Positions 17,152 through 24,822 of a stretch of DNA of 64,000 nucleotides are shown in pieces. The notes beneath the pieces are model-generated. The model was not told the origin of the DNA and did not search any database. It saw only the letters and a program-made list of their open reading frames with translations. The stretch's first letter is position 1, and each line of letters begins with the position of its first letter. The position numbers and the translations under genes were made by a program. Source of the stretch: Cohnella pontilimi (GTDB taxonomy: Bacteria; Bacillota; Bacilli; Paenibacillales; Paenibacillaceae); the NCBI RefSeq assembly GCF_005049045.1, contig NZ_SUPK01000006.1, positions 248,001 to 312,000 of the forward strand, written 5' to 3'.

Positions 17152-18325
17152 CGAAGCCTTCTCCCACCGCGTCGTGATCAAGCAGTCGGCAGACAAACCG
17201 GTCGTAGCCATTCTCACGATCGAAGACGATGTGCAGCTGTTTCGGGGCAACCGGCGAAACTTCGCCGATCTGATTCGAACCGGAGAATCCATGGGCATTA
17301 CGACTTACGTCGTGACCGTGAAAAATTTGAAGCTCAAATCGGCGCGCGTACTCGGCTATACGTACCGGCAGGAAGACCAGGCCTGGGTGGCCTCCTGGTT
17401 TCCGCGGCCCGGCATCGTCTATAACCGTATTCCGCTTAGGGAAGACGAACGGCTGCCGCATGTGCAGCGAAAATTATCGGCGATCGGAAGACAGCCCGGC
17501 ATGCGCTTGTTCAACCGGCGTTTTTTCAACAAATGGTCGCTGTTTAAATGGCTGAATGAACATAGCAGGACGCGGCGTTATATTCCGGAGACGAAAAAGC
17601 TTACGGAGCCCGCGGTCTTGCAGCGTCTGTTGAAACGTCACGAGCTCCTGTATCTCAAGCCGGTAAGAGGCAAAGCCGGCGTTGGGATCATGGCGGTAAG
17701 CATCGAGCAGGAGAAGCCGCTTCCGTACCGCCTTCAGATTCAGGACGACAAAGGAAGCCGCACTTACCGGCTCTCCTCGCTCGAAAAATTATGGGAGCGG
17801 GTCTGTAAACATTCCGATTCCATCGGCGAAGCGTATATCGCCCAGCAAGGAATCCGGCTCGCCTCCGTGCAAGACCGCCCTTTCGATTTGCGCGCGCTTG
17901 TGCAGAAAAACGGGTCCGGAAGGTGGGAGTTGACCGGAATGGGCGCCCGCGTGGCTGGCGACAGCAGCATTACGACGCATGTCCCGCGCGGAGGAAATAT
18001 TGAGGATCCGCAGAAGCTGCTCTCCCTCCTGTTCGGCGAGAAGAAAACGGCCCGCGTGCTGAGAAAAGTTCGCCGCGCGGCCGTCATTCTGGCCAAACAA
18101 ATCGAACGCGCCTCCCGGTCCCGGCTGGCGGAGATGTCGATGGATTTGGGTGTCGACGAACGCGGAGAAGTCTGGTTCTTCGAGGCGAATTCGAAGCCGA
18201 TGAAGTTCGACGAGTCCCATATCCGCAACAAATCGCTCGAGCGGATTTTTCAATACTGCCTGTTTTTGCATCGACGGCGGCTTCAGGCCCGAAAAGTTAC
18301 CGCCGCATCGGAAATTTTGACATGA
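17144..18325 (+). CDS. YheC/YheD family ATP-grasp protein 4
   Basis: 393 residues of the short architecture, with GGAGGGG about 8 nt before the ATG. It has VVAILTIEDDVQLFRGN near the start, VYNRIP, YLKPVRGKAGVGIMAV as the ATP loop, QQGIRLASVQDRPFDLRALV and WFFEANSKPMKFD as the metal-binding end. The C-terminus is basic (HRRRLQARK). It overlaps gene 3, with 27 nt to the start of gene 5. Likely the same function class as its siblings; which paralogue matches B. subtilis YheC or YheD cannot be told by eye. Confidence 0.87.
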   Translation: MLDEAFSHRVVIKQSADKPVVAILTIEDDVQLFRGNRRNFADLIRTGESMGITTYVVTVKNLKLKSARVLGYTYRQEDQAWVASWFPRPGIVYNRIPLREDERLPHVQRKLSAIGRQPGMRLFNRRFFNKWSLFKWLNEHSRTRRYIPETKKLTEPAVLQRLLKRHELLYLKPVRGKAGVGIMAVSIEQEKPLPYRLQIQDDKGSRTYRLSSLEKLWERVCKHSDSIGEAYIAQQGIRLASVQDRPFDLRALVQKNGSGRWELTGMGARVAGDSSITTHVPRGGNIEDPQKLLSLLFGEKKTARVLRKVRRAAVILAKQIERASRSRLAEMSMDLGVDERGEVWFFEANSKPMKFDESHIRNKSLERIFQYCLFLHRRRLQARKVTAASEILT

Positions 18326-18352
18326 AACCTGTTCGGCCGGGAGGTGAACCCC

Positions 18353-19552
18353 ATGTCGGCTCAGCCGCTGCTGGGGATCATGACGCTGTATTTGAACGAT
18401 CGCCGCTCACTGGAAGAACGCAAGATCTATGAGAAAATGACAGCGGCCGGAAAACGGCGGGGACTGCAAGTTTTCGTCTTTACACCGGACGATGTGGAAC
18501 CGAAAACGGAACGGATCCACGCGATGGTCTACTTGCCGAATCGTAAAAACTGGGTTCGCCGCTGGGTGAGATTCCCGCATCTGATTTACGACCGTTGCCG
18601 TTATCAAAGGAGCGCTCGTTTTCAGCGGCTGCTCGAATTCCGTAAAAAGTACGGCCATCTCACCTATTTGAACCGGCCGCTCCGAAACAAGTGGACCATC
18701 CACCGCACGCTGCTGCAAGAGCCGGCCATACGGCCCCACCTGCCGGCCACCCGGCTCTATCAATCGCCGGAAGACGTAGCGGCCATGCTCAAAAAGTATC
18801 CGTCGGTGTACTTCAAGCCGATTAACGGCACAGGAGGGCGGGGTATTTTGCGCATCGACCGTCTTCGGGGCGGGCAGTTGCTGCTGCAAGGCCGCGATCA
18901 TCGGCGGGCCATCGTCGCTCCGAGACGAGTAAGGCGAGAAAATCTATCCTCCGTGATCCGTTCCTGGGATTTGGGCGGGGACCGCTACATTGTCCAGCAA
19001 GGACTGAACATTAAGCTGCCGAACGGCCGAATTCATGACTACAGGATGTTGGTGCAGAAAAACGGCAGCGGCGAATGGGAAGTGACAGGGTGTGCAGGCC
19101 GGGTCGGCGCGTTCAAAAGCATCACTTCCAATCTGCATGGTGGCGGAGAAGCGGCTTCGATGGAATTGCTCCTCCATCATTGGGTCGACGTCGATACGGA
19201 AATCGACAAGATTATGGAGTCTGCCGAGTCGCTCGGCATCGAAATCTCTAAGCGGCTGGAAGCGCATTTTGGAGCTCTGTGCGAGCTGGCGCTGGATTTG
19301 GCCATCGACCGGAACGGGCGGGTTTGGCTAATCGAGGTGAACCCCAAGCCTTCACGCGAGGTGTTCAAGCTTACCGGGGAAAAAGAAATTTACCGCAAGG
19401 CGATCACGCGGCCGATCGAATATGCGCTCTGGCTGTACGGGAAGAAGCTGGAAACGCACAGCCGCCTTCACAGTTCTCTGACAGACGCGCTTCCGGAAGA
19501 GGAATCCGCTCTCGCTGCTTCCCCCGATCCTGACGTCTCAGCGGAAGATTGA
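18353..19552 (+). CDS. YheC/YheD family ATP-grasp protein 5
   Basis: About 399 residues from the ATG at 18353, with GGGAGGTG 6-7 nt upstream (a GTG at 18344 lies within that site). Short architecture: LLGIMTLYLNDRRSLEERKIYEKM, LIYDRCRYQ, YFKPINGTGGRGILRI, HDYRMLVQKNGSGEW and WLIEVNPKPSREVF, where siblings read NSKP or NAKP. An acidic Ser/Ala-rich tail (EEESALAASPDPDVSAED) distinguishes it. Last gene of the array, followed at once by a bidirectional terminator. Confidence 0.87.
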   Translation: MSAQPLLGIMTLYLNDRRSLEERKIYEKMTAAGKRRGLQVFVFTPDDVEPKTERIHAMVYLPNRKNWVRRWVRFPHLIYDRCRYQRSARFQRLLEFRKKYGHLTYLNRPLRNKWTIHRTLLQEPAIRPHLPATRLYQSPEDVAAMLKKYPSVYFKPINGTGGRGILRIDRLRGGQLLLQGRDHRRAIVAPRRVRRENLSSVIRSWDLGGDRYIVQQGLNIKLPNGRIHDYRMLVQKNGSGEWEVTGCAGRVGAFKSITSNLHGGGEAASMELLLHHWVDVDTEIDKIMESAESLGIEISKRLEAHFGALCELALDLAIDRNGRVWLIEVNPKPSREVFKLTGEKEIYRKAITRPIEYALWLYGKKLETHSRLHSSLTDALPEEESALAASPDPDVSAED

Positions 19553-19553
19553 C

Positions 19554-19603
19554 GAAAATACCCCGAATCGCGGGCCATGGTACGCCCGCCATTCGGGGTA
19601 TTC
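19554..19603. terminator. Bidirectional terminator
   Basis: GAATACCCCGAAT-type arms: AATACCCCGAATcGCGGGC and GCCCGCcATTCGGGGTATT pair almost perfectly. It separates the YheC/YheD operon from the convergent HAD gene. Confidence 0.85.
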
Positions 19604-19611
19604 ACCTTTCG

Positions 19612-20283
19612 CTATTCCGGCAGCAAGGACAGAAGCTCGGGAAACGTGCGGATGACGGCATCCGCACCGTCCAGCTCACCTTCGCGGCCAAAACCGGCGT
19701 AATCGCAGCCGATGACGGACAAGCCGTTGCTTTTGCCCGCTTCCACGTCGGAGGACCGGTCTCCCACCATCCAGGCGCTTCGCACTCCGAATGTATCCAG
19801 CAGTCGCCTGACCAACTCCACCTTCGATGCGGTTCCGAATTCTCCCGCGCTGTAGGTTCCTTCGAACAGCTCCGCAATGCCCTTCACCTGTGGAACGCCT
19901 TTCACGTACGCTTCCAGTCCGTTGCTGGCGATGAATAGGCGGATTCCTCGTGCGCGCAACGTATCCAACGTCTCGCGAACCCCCGGATACAACGATCCGC
20001 GTCCGAGCGCCAGCTCCTCCAGCTCGTATTGCAGCAACAATACGTTGGCCCGTTCCTGAGCCGCGGGAGACGCGTCGGGCATAACGCGCTGCCAGATATC
20101 CGTGAGCAGCATGCCGAGTGAGCCCAGCAGCTTGTCGATCGGCGGCGTTTCAGCCAAGTACAGCCGTTCGCTGCGAAGGGTATCGAAAACGCGGCGATGA
20201 ACGGTTTCCAGCAAAGTTTCAGTCTGAAACAAGGTGCCGTCCAAGTCGAATAGGACGGCTTCGGGAGAGGGCAAACGGTTCAT
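19612..20283 (-). CDS. HAD family hydrolase (phosphoglycolate phosphatase-like)
   Basis: A 223-residue haloacid dehalogenase-type phosphatase. Motif I is LFDLDGTLFQTE, motif II FIASNGLEAY, motif III Lys in FGTASKVELV, and motif IV WMVGDRSSDVEAG. The helical cap domain lies between residues about 18 and 90 (type C1), as in phosphoglycolate phosphatase and PpaX-like proteins. GGAG lies 8 nt upstream of the ATG. It is a single gene between two terminator regions. The natural substrate is not predictable from these motifs. Confidence 0.85.
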   Translation of the reverse strand: MNRLPSPEAVLFDLDGTLFQTETLLETVHRRVFDTLRSERLYLAETPPIDKLLGSLGMLLTDIWQRVMPDASPAAQERANVLLLQYELEELALGRGSLYPGVRETLDTLRARGIRLFIASNGLEAYVKGVPQVKGIAELFEGTYSAGEFGTASKVELVRRLLDTFGVRSAWMVGDRSSDVEAGKSNGLSVIGCDYAGFGREGELDGADAVIRTFPELLSLLPE

Positions 20284-20358
20284 GATCGCACTCCATGTTC
20301 GTTTTTCTCCCCATCATAATCGATTCCCCAAGCCGGGACAAATCATATAAACACATGC

Positions 20359-21795
20359 TTATATGTTAGTGCCATCGGAACCCGACTTTTGATTCAGCGA
20401 TGAGTTTCCTTCTGCCAGCCGCTTCACCAATTGATTCAGGTCGATGCCGGTAAGAGCACCCACCGTCTCCGGCATTTTGGCGAGCAGGTCCGTCACATAA
20501 CCGGTCACCTTGCCGGCGCCGCCGTTGGGGCCGGCGGATCCTCCGTCGACGATCACGATTTTCTCCGTTTTGGATAGCGGCTCCGCAATGGCTCGCGCAA
20601 TATCCGGGAACTTCTGAATGATAAGTTCCACCACCGCTGCTTGCCCGTACTTCTGCAAGGCGTCGGCGATTTTGTCCTTCGCCTCGGCTTCGGCAAGACC
20701 TTTCAGCCGGATCACGTCGGCCTCCGCCGTACCTTCCGCCCGCTCCTTGTCCGCGTTGGCGTTACCCGCCAGCCGGACCGCTTCGGCTTCCGCCTTCGCC
20801 CGGGCTTCAATTTGGTAGCGCTCGGCTTCCGCCCGCTGCTCCTGCGCGAAACGTTCGGCCTCTGCCTGCTTCTTCACGGTGGCCACCAGCTCGCGCTCAC
20901 GCCGCTCGATCTCTTTGGCCTCCAATTCGATCTGCTTTTCTCTTTCGATCACCTGAATTTGCATTTCCTCCGCCTTTACCGACTGCAGCGTTTTGACCTC
21001 CTGCAATTTATAAGCCTGGTCGGCCTCGGCTTTTTTCATGTCCTGTTCCTGTTTAAAAGCAGCTTTGTGCACTTCCATCGTCTTGGACGCTTCCGCGATA
21101 TTCGTCTCCGCCGTATACTCGGCTTTTTTGCCTTCCTCCAGCGCTTTCGATTTGGCGATCTGCTCATCCCGGAGCGCATTCGCCTTGGCAATCTCGGCGT
21201 CGCGCTTCACCGACGCGATCTGCGGCTGCCCCAAGGCGTCCAGATAACCGTTTTTGTCGCGGACATCCCGGATCGTAAAGGAAACGATTTGCAGCCCCAT
21301 TTTATTCAAATCGCTTGCGGCAACTTCTTGCACTTTGCGTGCGAACACTTCGCGGTTGCGATAAACGTCCTCCACGGTCATCGTGCCGAGAATGGCCCGC
21401 AGGTGACCTTCCATCGTCTGCGTAGCGATGCTATTAAGCTCCTGATCCGGTTTGCCAAGAAACTGCTCGGCCGCCGTCGCGATCGACTCCTGATCGCCTT
21501 TGATTTTGATCTGCGCTACGCCGTCCACCATAACCGGAACGCCGTGCATCGTATAAACTTCAGGAGTGTGGATGTCCAGCGTCTGCACCTGCAGCGTCAA
21601 GAAGGTGGCGTTCTGGACCACGGGCCAGACGAACGCGCCGCCGGCTTTCACGATTTTCATACCGTCACGGGTGAGAGCTCCGGTGACGATCATGGCCTGA
21701 TCGGCCTTAACCGTGCGATAACGGGATGCAAAAACGAGAATAAGCAAAATAACGACAACTACAATGCCAACCGGAACCAACAATGTCATGTCCAA
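20359..21795 (-). CDS. floT: Flotillin (SPFH/band 7 membrane-scaffold protein)
   Basis: A 478-residue flotillin-like protein. An N-terminal membrane segment (residues about 5-24) is followed by the SPFH/band 7 domain (to about 190, with EVYTMHGVPVMVDGVAQIKIKG) and a long Ala/Glu/Lys coiled coil rich in EAE repeats (about 195-390). The Gly-rich C-terminal region has VDGGSAGPNGGAGK. It organises membrane microdomains in B. subtilis (YuaG). It starts at TTG after GAGAGGAAG, 18 nt behind the NfeD-like gene, forming a yuaF-yuaG pair. Confidence 0.93.
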   Translation of the reverse strand: MDMTLLVPVGIVVVVILLILVFASRYRTVKADQAMIVTGALTRDGMKIVKAGGAFVWPVVQNATFLTLQVQTLDIHTPEVYTMHGVPVMVDGVAQIKIKGDQESIATAAEQFLGKPDQELNSIATQTMEGHLRAILGTMTVEDVYRNREVFARKVQEVAASDLNKMGLQIVSFTIRDVRDKNGYLDALGQPQIASVKRDAEIAKANALRDEQIAKSKALEEGKKAEYTAETNIAEASKTMEVHKAAFKQEQDMKKAEADQAYKLQEVKTLQSVKAEEMQIQVIEREKQIELEAKEIERRERELVATVKKQAEAERFAQEQRAEAERYQIEARAKAEAEAVRLAGNANADKERAEGTAEADVIRLKGLAEAEAKDKIADALQKYGQAAVVELIIQKFPDIARAIAEPLSKTEKIVIVDGGSAGPNGGAGKVTGYVTDLLAKMPETVGALTGIDLNQLVKRLAEGNSSLNQKSGSDGTNI

Positions 21796-21813
21796 ATCGG
21801 ATTCTTCCTCTCT

Positions 21814-22344
21814 TTAGTTCAGAATGTGCGCCACCGGGGCCACAGGGACCGGCTCCACCACGAACGTGCCGGCCGTCTCCCCGACGATTCGGACGGCGGA
21901 GCCTTGCGGAATGAAGGCGCCTTCGACCGTTTTGGCAGGCGCGCTGTGGCGGGTGCCTCCCTGCAAATACACGATTTCTCCCAGTTGGGTCCCGTCAATC
22001 GAGGTTACGACTTCCGCTTCCAAACCGATCATCGCTTTCGAAGATAACGCCGCGCCTTTCTCGGCGGCATGCAGGGGAATGACCACGAGGAACATCACGA
22101 CCGTTGAGACCCCAAGCCCTCCCAGCAAGGAAACGGCCGCTGCCGGCAGAGCCGGCCAATCGGTCTCGTAAAGCAGCATATAGCCGATGCCTCCGAACAC
22201 CGTCAGGAAAGTTGCGATCACCGTGGGAGACAAAAACGGCAAATCCCCGGCGTGAAACTCAAAGCCGAGCCAATCCCCGACGGTCAACGAAAAAACCGCG
22301 TATCCGGCTCCGATAAAGAACAGAACGATCATCAGCGTTTCCAA
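21814..22344 (-). CDS. NfeD-like membrane protein (YuaF)
   Basis: About 176 residues from a TTG start at 22344, chosen because AAAGGGGGTGATC sits directly upstream; the ATG further 5' (22389) has none. Four hydrophobic segments are followed by a C-terminal OB-fold (GLEAEVVTSIDGTQLGEIVY...GSAVRIVGETAGTFVVEPV), the NfeD soluble domain. NfeD proteins partner with flotillins, and the gene precedes floT in the same operon, as in B. subtilis yuaFG. A sigma-W-like promoter lies upstream. Confidence 0.88.
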   Translation of the reverse strand: METLMIVLFFIGAGYAVFSLTVGDWLGFEFHAGDLPFLSPTVIATFLTVFGGIGYMLLYETDWPALPAAAVSLLGGLGVSTVVMFLVVIPLHAAEKGAALSSKAMIGLEAEVVTSIDGTQLGEIVYLQGGTRHSAPAKTVEGAFIPQGSAVRIVGETAGTFVVEPVPVAPVAHILN

Positions 22345-22393
22345 CGAAAGATCACCCCCTTTTGGATAGCGGCTGTGCATTTGTTCCAATTCA

Positions 22394-22420
22394 TACGAAT
22401 ACGACAGTTGGAAGGTTTCT
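22394..22420 (-). promoter_or_regulatory. Sigma-W-like (ECF) promoter of yuaF-floT
   Basis: On the minus strand AGAAAC (22415-22420), then 17 nt, then CGTA (22394-22397), the TGAAAC/CGTA pattern of sigma-W promoters. The B. subtilis yuaFGI operon is a known sigma-W target, which supports the reading. Confidence 0.5.
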
Positions 22421-22461
22421 CCTTTTTTTTACGAGAAAGCTGCAAAACAGCCGATCAAAAC

Positions 22462-22480
22462 AAAAACCCCCTTTCAGGGG
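22462..22480 (-). terminator. Terminator of the cotJ operon
   Basis: Minus-strand hairpin CCCCT-GAA-AGGGG followed by GTTTTTGTTTTG, 12 nt after the cotJC stop. Confidence 0.75.
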
Positions 22481-22491
22481 CGCACTATTCC

Positions 22492-23061
22492 TTAAAATAT
22501 TTTTTTCTGCTCCCGGTCGGCTTTGATGATTTCGACCGCTTCCCGGAATCGCATCGAATGCACGATTTCACGCTCCCGCAAAAATTTCAGGCCGTCTTGC
22601 AAGTCCACGTCGTCCGTCAGATCGATCAGCCACTGGTACGTGGCCCTCGCCTTCTCTTCCGCGGCGATATCCTCATACAAGTCGGCCAGCGGATCGCCTT
22701 TGGCCTGAATATAGGCCGCCGTCCACGGCACCCCGGATGCGTCCTTATATTGCAGCGCGCGGTCATGGGCGGCATAATGCGCGCCGAGGCCGCTCGCTTT
22801 TAACTGCTCCACATCTGCATCCTTGGTCAGCTTGAAGATCATCGTCGCGATCATTTCCAGGTGGGCGAGCTCTTCTGTGCCGATATCCGTCAGCAGGCCA
22901 ATCACTTTATCCGGGATGGAATACCGCTGATTGAAATACCGCAGCGCCGCCGACAGCTCTCCGTCCGCTCCTCCGTACTGTTCCCGCAAAAATTTGGCCA
23001 TCATGGGATCGCACTTGCTTACCCGAACGGGATATTGAAGTTTTTTTTCGTAGATCCACAT
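22492..23061 (-). CDS. cotJC: Spore coat protein CotJC (manganese catalase family)
   Basis: 189 residues with MWIYEKKLQYPVRV at the start, as in CotJC. It is a four-helix ferritin-like protein related to manganese catalase; candidate metal-ligand Glu/His pairs are in GTEELAHLEM, and Glu in EDIAAEEKARATYQ and REREIVHSMRF. In B. subtilis it belongs to the inner spore coat. Last gene of cotJA-cotJB-cotJC, with GAGGAGG before the ATG, 12 nt behind cotJB and followed by a terminator. Confidence 0.95.
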   Translation of the reverse strand: MWIYEKKLQYPVRVSKCDPMMAKFLREQYGGADGELSAALRYFNQRYSIPDKVIGLLTDIGTEELAHLEMIATMIFKLTKDADVEQLKASGLGAHYAAHDRALQYKDASGVPWTAAYIQAKGDPLADLYEDIAAEEKARATYQWLIDLTDDVDLQDGLKFLREREIVHSMRFREAVEIIKADREQKKIF

Positions 23062-23073
23062 AGACTCGCCTCC

Positions 23074-23385
23074 TCATACCTGCCAAGGCCAAGGCGTATC
23101 CGGCCACTGCCAGGGAAACCGGGAAAAGCTGTGTCCGAAGTGCATGAGCGGGCCGTAAGTCATCTCGAACGCATAGCACAGCTGCTGCCGCCTTTGCGCC
23201 AGCTGGTTGAATTGCCGAAGCGCCTGCAGGTCGGTCGGATGGGTATCCAGATACAGATTCAGCTCCACCAAGGCGAAATCCACCTTCTGGATTTCTTCGA
23301 GTTGCCTGCGATACGCCTCATCCCCGCCCCCCGGAGGCATTCCTTGCGGAGTCGGCCGTTCCGCGGAATCGTTAGGATCCGTCAT
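23074..23385 (-). CDS. cotJB: Spore coat protein CotJB
   Basis: 103 residues. The core EEIQKVDFALVELNLYLDTHPTD followed by ALRQFNQLAQRRQQLCYAFEMTYGPLMHFG is typical of CotJB; the Trp/Pro-rich tail (FPWQWPDTPWPWQV) also fits. The Pro/Gly-rich first 20 residues are an extension. AAAAGGAGG precedes the ATG. Middle gene of the cotJ operon. CotJB is a spore coat component required with CotJA and CotJC; it has no known enzymatic activity. Confidence 0.92.
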   Translation of the reverse strand: MTDPNDSAERPTPQGMPPGGGDEAYRRQLEEIQKVDFALVELNLYLDTHPTDLQALRQFNQLAQRRQQLCYAFEMTYGPLMHFGHSFSRFPWQWPDTPWPWQV

Positions 23386-23400
23386 CTCGCAACCTCCTTT

Positions 23401-23613
23401 TCAGGTTTTGCTGGGAACGTAAGGACTGAAGAGTCCCGGCCACAGAGTCCCGCGAAATAGCGCCTCATCGATCGAAAATTGCGGCCAATTCATCGGCTGA
23501 TAAGGAATGTACTGATTGGGCGGTACGATATACCTTTTCACCAGGATCGGGGGACACGGATCCCAGCGGCCGACATAAGGTCTCCACTCCCGCACCTGTC
23601 CGTCTTGCATCAT
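23401..23613 (-). CDS. cotJA: Spore coat protein CotJA
   Basis: About 70 residues from the ATG at 23613, which follows GGAGGGAGG; the frame is open further 5' but that part lies across the operon promoter. The protein is Pro/Tyr/Trp-rich with the CotJA pattern YVGRWDPCPPI...YIVPPNQYIPYQPMNWPQFS. First gene of cotJABC. In B. subtilis the operon is expressed under sigma-E in the mother cell, in agreement with the promoter seen at 23668-23697. Confidence 0.9.
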   Translation of the reverse strand: MMQDGQVREWRPYVGRWDPCPPILVKRYIVPPNQYIPYQPMNWPQFSIDEALFRGTLWPGLFSPYVPSKT

Positions 23614-23667
23614 CGCCGACCTCCCTCCGGTCGTTTGCCCGGTCATGCCGGAACGACACTTCGTTTT

Positions 23668-23697
23668 TATCCTATGAAATCCATCTGGGCAAATAGT
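23668..23697 (-). promoter_or_regulatory. Candidate sigma-E promoter of cotJABC
   Basis: Minus strand ACTATTT (23691-23697), 14-nt spacer, CATAGGATA (23668-23676). The -10 is a clear mother-cell sigma factor element; the -35 is an imperfect KMATATT. It lies directly behind the ytvI terminator. Confidence 0.5.
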
Positions 23698-23706
23698 CCC
23701 GGGCAA

Positions 23707-23732
23707 CAAAAAAACCGCCAGAATGGCGGTTT
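23707..23732 (-). terminator. Terminator after ytvI
   Basis: AAACCGCC-ATTCT-GGCGGTTT hairpin followed on the minus strand by TTTTTG. Confidence 0.85.
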
Positions 23733-23748
23733 CTCGGACAAGATTCGA

Positions 23749-24783
23749 TTAGTCCAGCTTGATTTTGAAATCGAGCAGCCCCGCTCTGCGCGCGGCGACG
23801 AAAACGATGATGACGATCGGACCCAGGAACACGCCGACAACGCCGACCAGCTCATACCCGACATACAGGCTGATGAGCGCGGACAACGCTCCGATGCCCA
23901 CGGCGTCTCCCAATATTTTCGGCTCCACGATACGCCGGATGACGGTGATGGCGATGAAGAGAAGCAGCAGGCCGATCCCCGTGAAAACATCACCGACCAC
24001 GAGCTGGTAAGCCGCCCACGGTACAAGGACGGACCCGGTTCCGAGCACCGGCAAAATGTCCACAACGACGATAAGCAAGGAAATCGCAAGCGGATAACCG
24101 GTACCGATGATCAACAAGCCGACGAAACAAACGATGTAGGTAATGACGCTGAGCAGCATTTGCGCCCTCAAAAAGCCGAACACCGACTTGCGCAGGCTGG
24201 CGAGCACCTGTTCCATTTGGAGGCGGGACTTCTCTTCGAACAGCGACAGGAACGATTGCTTCATCATAGGTAGGCTCAGGGTGAACAAGTAGACAGCCAC
24301 CAAAAACACAATGAAGAAAATGAAAAAGTTCGGAATCCCGGAAGCGAAATTGAGCAAAGTGGCAGAAGCCGACCTCGACAAGCTCGCCAGCACTTCCGTT
24401 GCTTTGGACAGCCAACTCTCCAGCTGCCCGGGCTGCGGTGCCTCGCCTCCGGAAGAATAGGACTGCGCTCTTTCCAGCAGATCGGTCAAATAAGTGTTGG
24501 CATTCTTCAAATAATTCGGCACGTTCTCCATGAAAGCCGTCAATTCGGTGACGACTTTCATGCCGATCAATGCCGCCAGACCCAGCAGCAAAACGGTGAA
24601 CAACGTGCTGGAAATGGTGGAGGCCGCCAGCCGGTTCATTTTTGCTTGATTGATCAACAGCAGCGTGAGGGGCTCCAAGAAGATAGCGACCACAAGCGCC
24701 AGCAAGAACGGCGCGCCGGTTGTAAACAGCAAATACAAAAAAACGAGCGAAAAAACGATTAACATAAACTGGCGAAGCGGCAT
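23749..24783 (-). CDS. ytvI: AI-2E family transporter / sporulation membrane protein YtvI-like
   Basis: A 344-residue membrane protein with about eight hydrophobic segments, of the AI-2E (PerM/UPF0118) family. A long soluble helical stretch (about residues 75-150) follows the third segment. Conserved parts are VVDILPVLGTGSVLVPWA and VEPKILGDAVGIGALSALISLYVG. B. subtilis YtvI is a sporulation integral membrane protein of this family; transport of autoinducer-2 is not implied. It starts at an ATG after GAGAGGAGAG and lies between a CNNM-type gene and the cotJ operon on the same strand. Confidence 0.83.
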   Translation of the reverse strand: MPLRQFMLIVFSLVFLYLLFTTGAPFLLALVVAIFLEPLTLLLINQAKMNRLAASTISSTLFTVLLLGLAALIGMKVVTELTAFMENVPNYLKNANTYLTDLLERAQSYSSGGEAPQPGQLESWLSKATEVLASLSRSASATLLNFASGIPNFFIFFIVFLVAVYLFTLSLPMMKQSFLSLFEEKSRLQMEQVLASLRKSVFGFLRAQMLLSVITYIVCFVGLLIIGTGYPLAISLLIVVVDILPVLGTGSVLVPWAAYQLVVGDVFTGIGLLLLFIAITVIRRIVEPKILGDAVGIGALSALISLYVGYELVGVVGVFLGPIVIIVFVAARRAGLLDFKIKLD

Positions 24784-24822
24784 GGATTCTCTCCTCTCCG
24801 GACGTGCCGGCTAAACCTTCGT

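Noticed and set aside
20641-22047. Long plus-strand frame (468 codons) opposite floT and yuaF
   Set aside because: It mirrors the coiled-coil coding region of flotillin, lacks a ribosome site and has no protein-like pattern; the minus-strand genes are clear.
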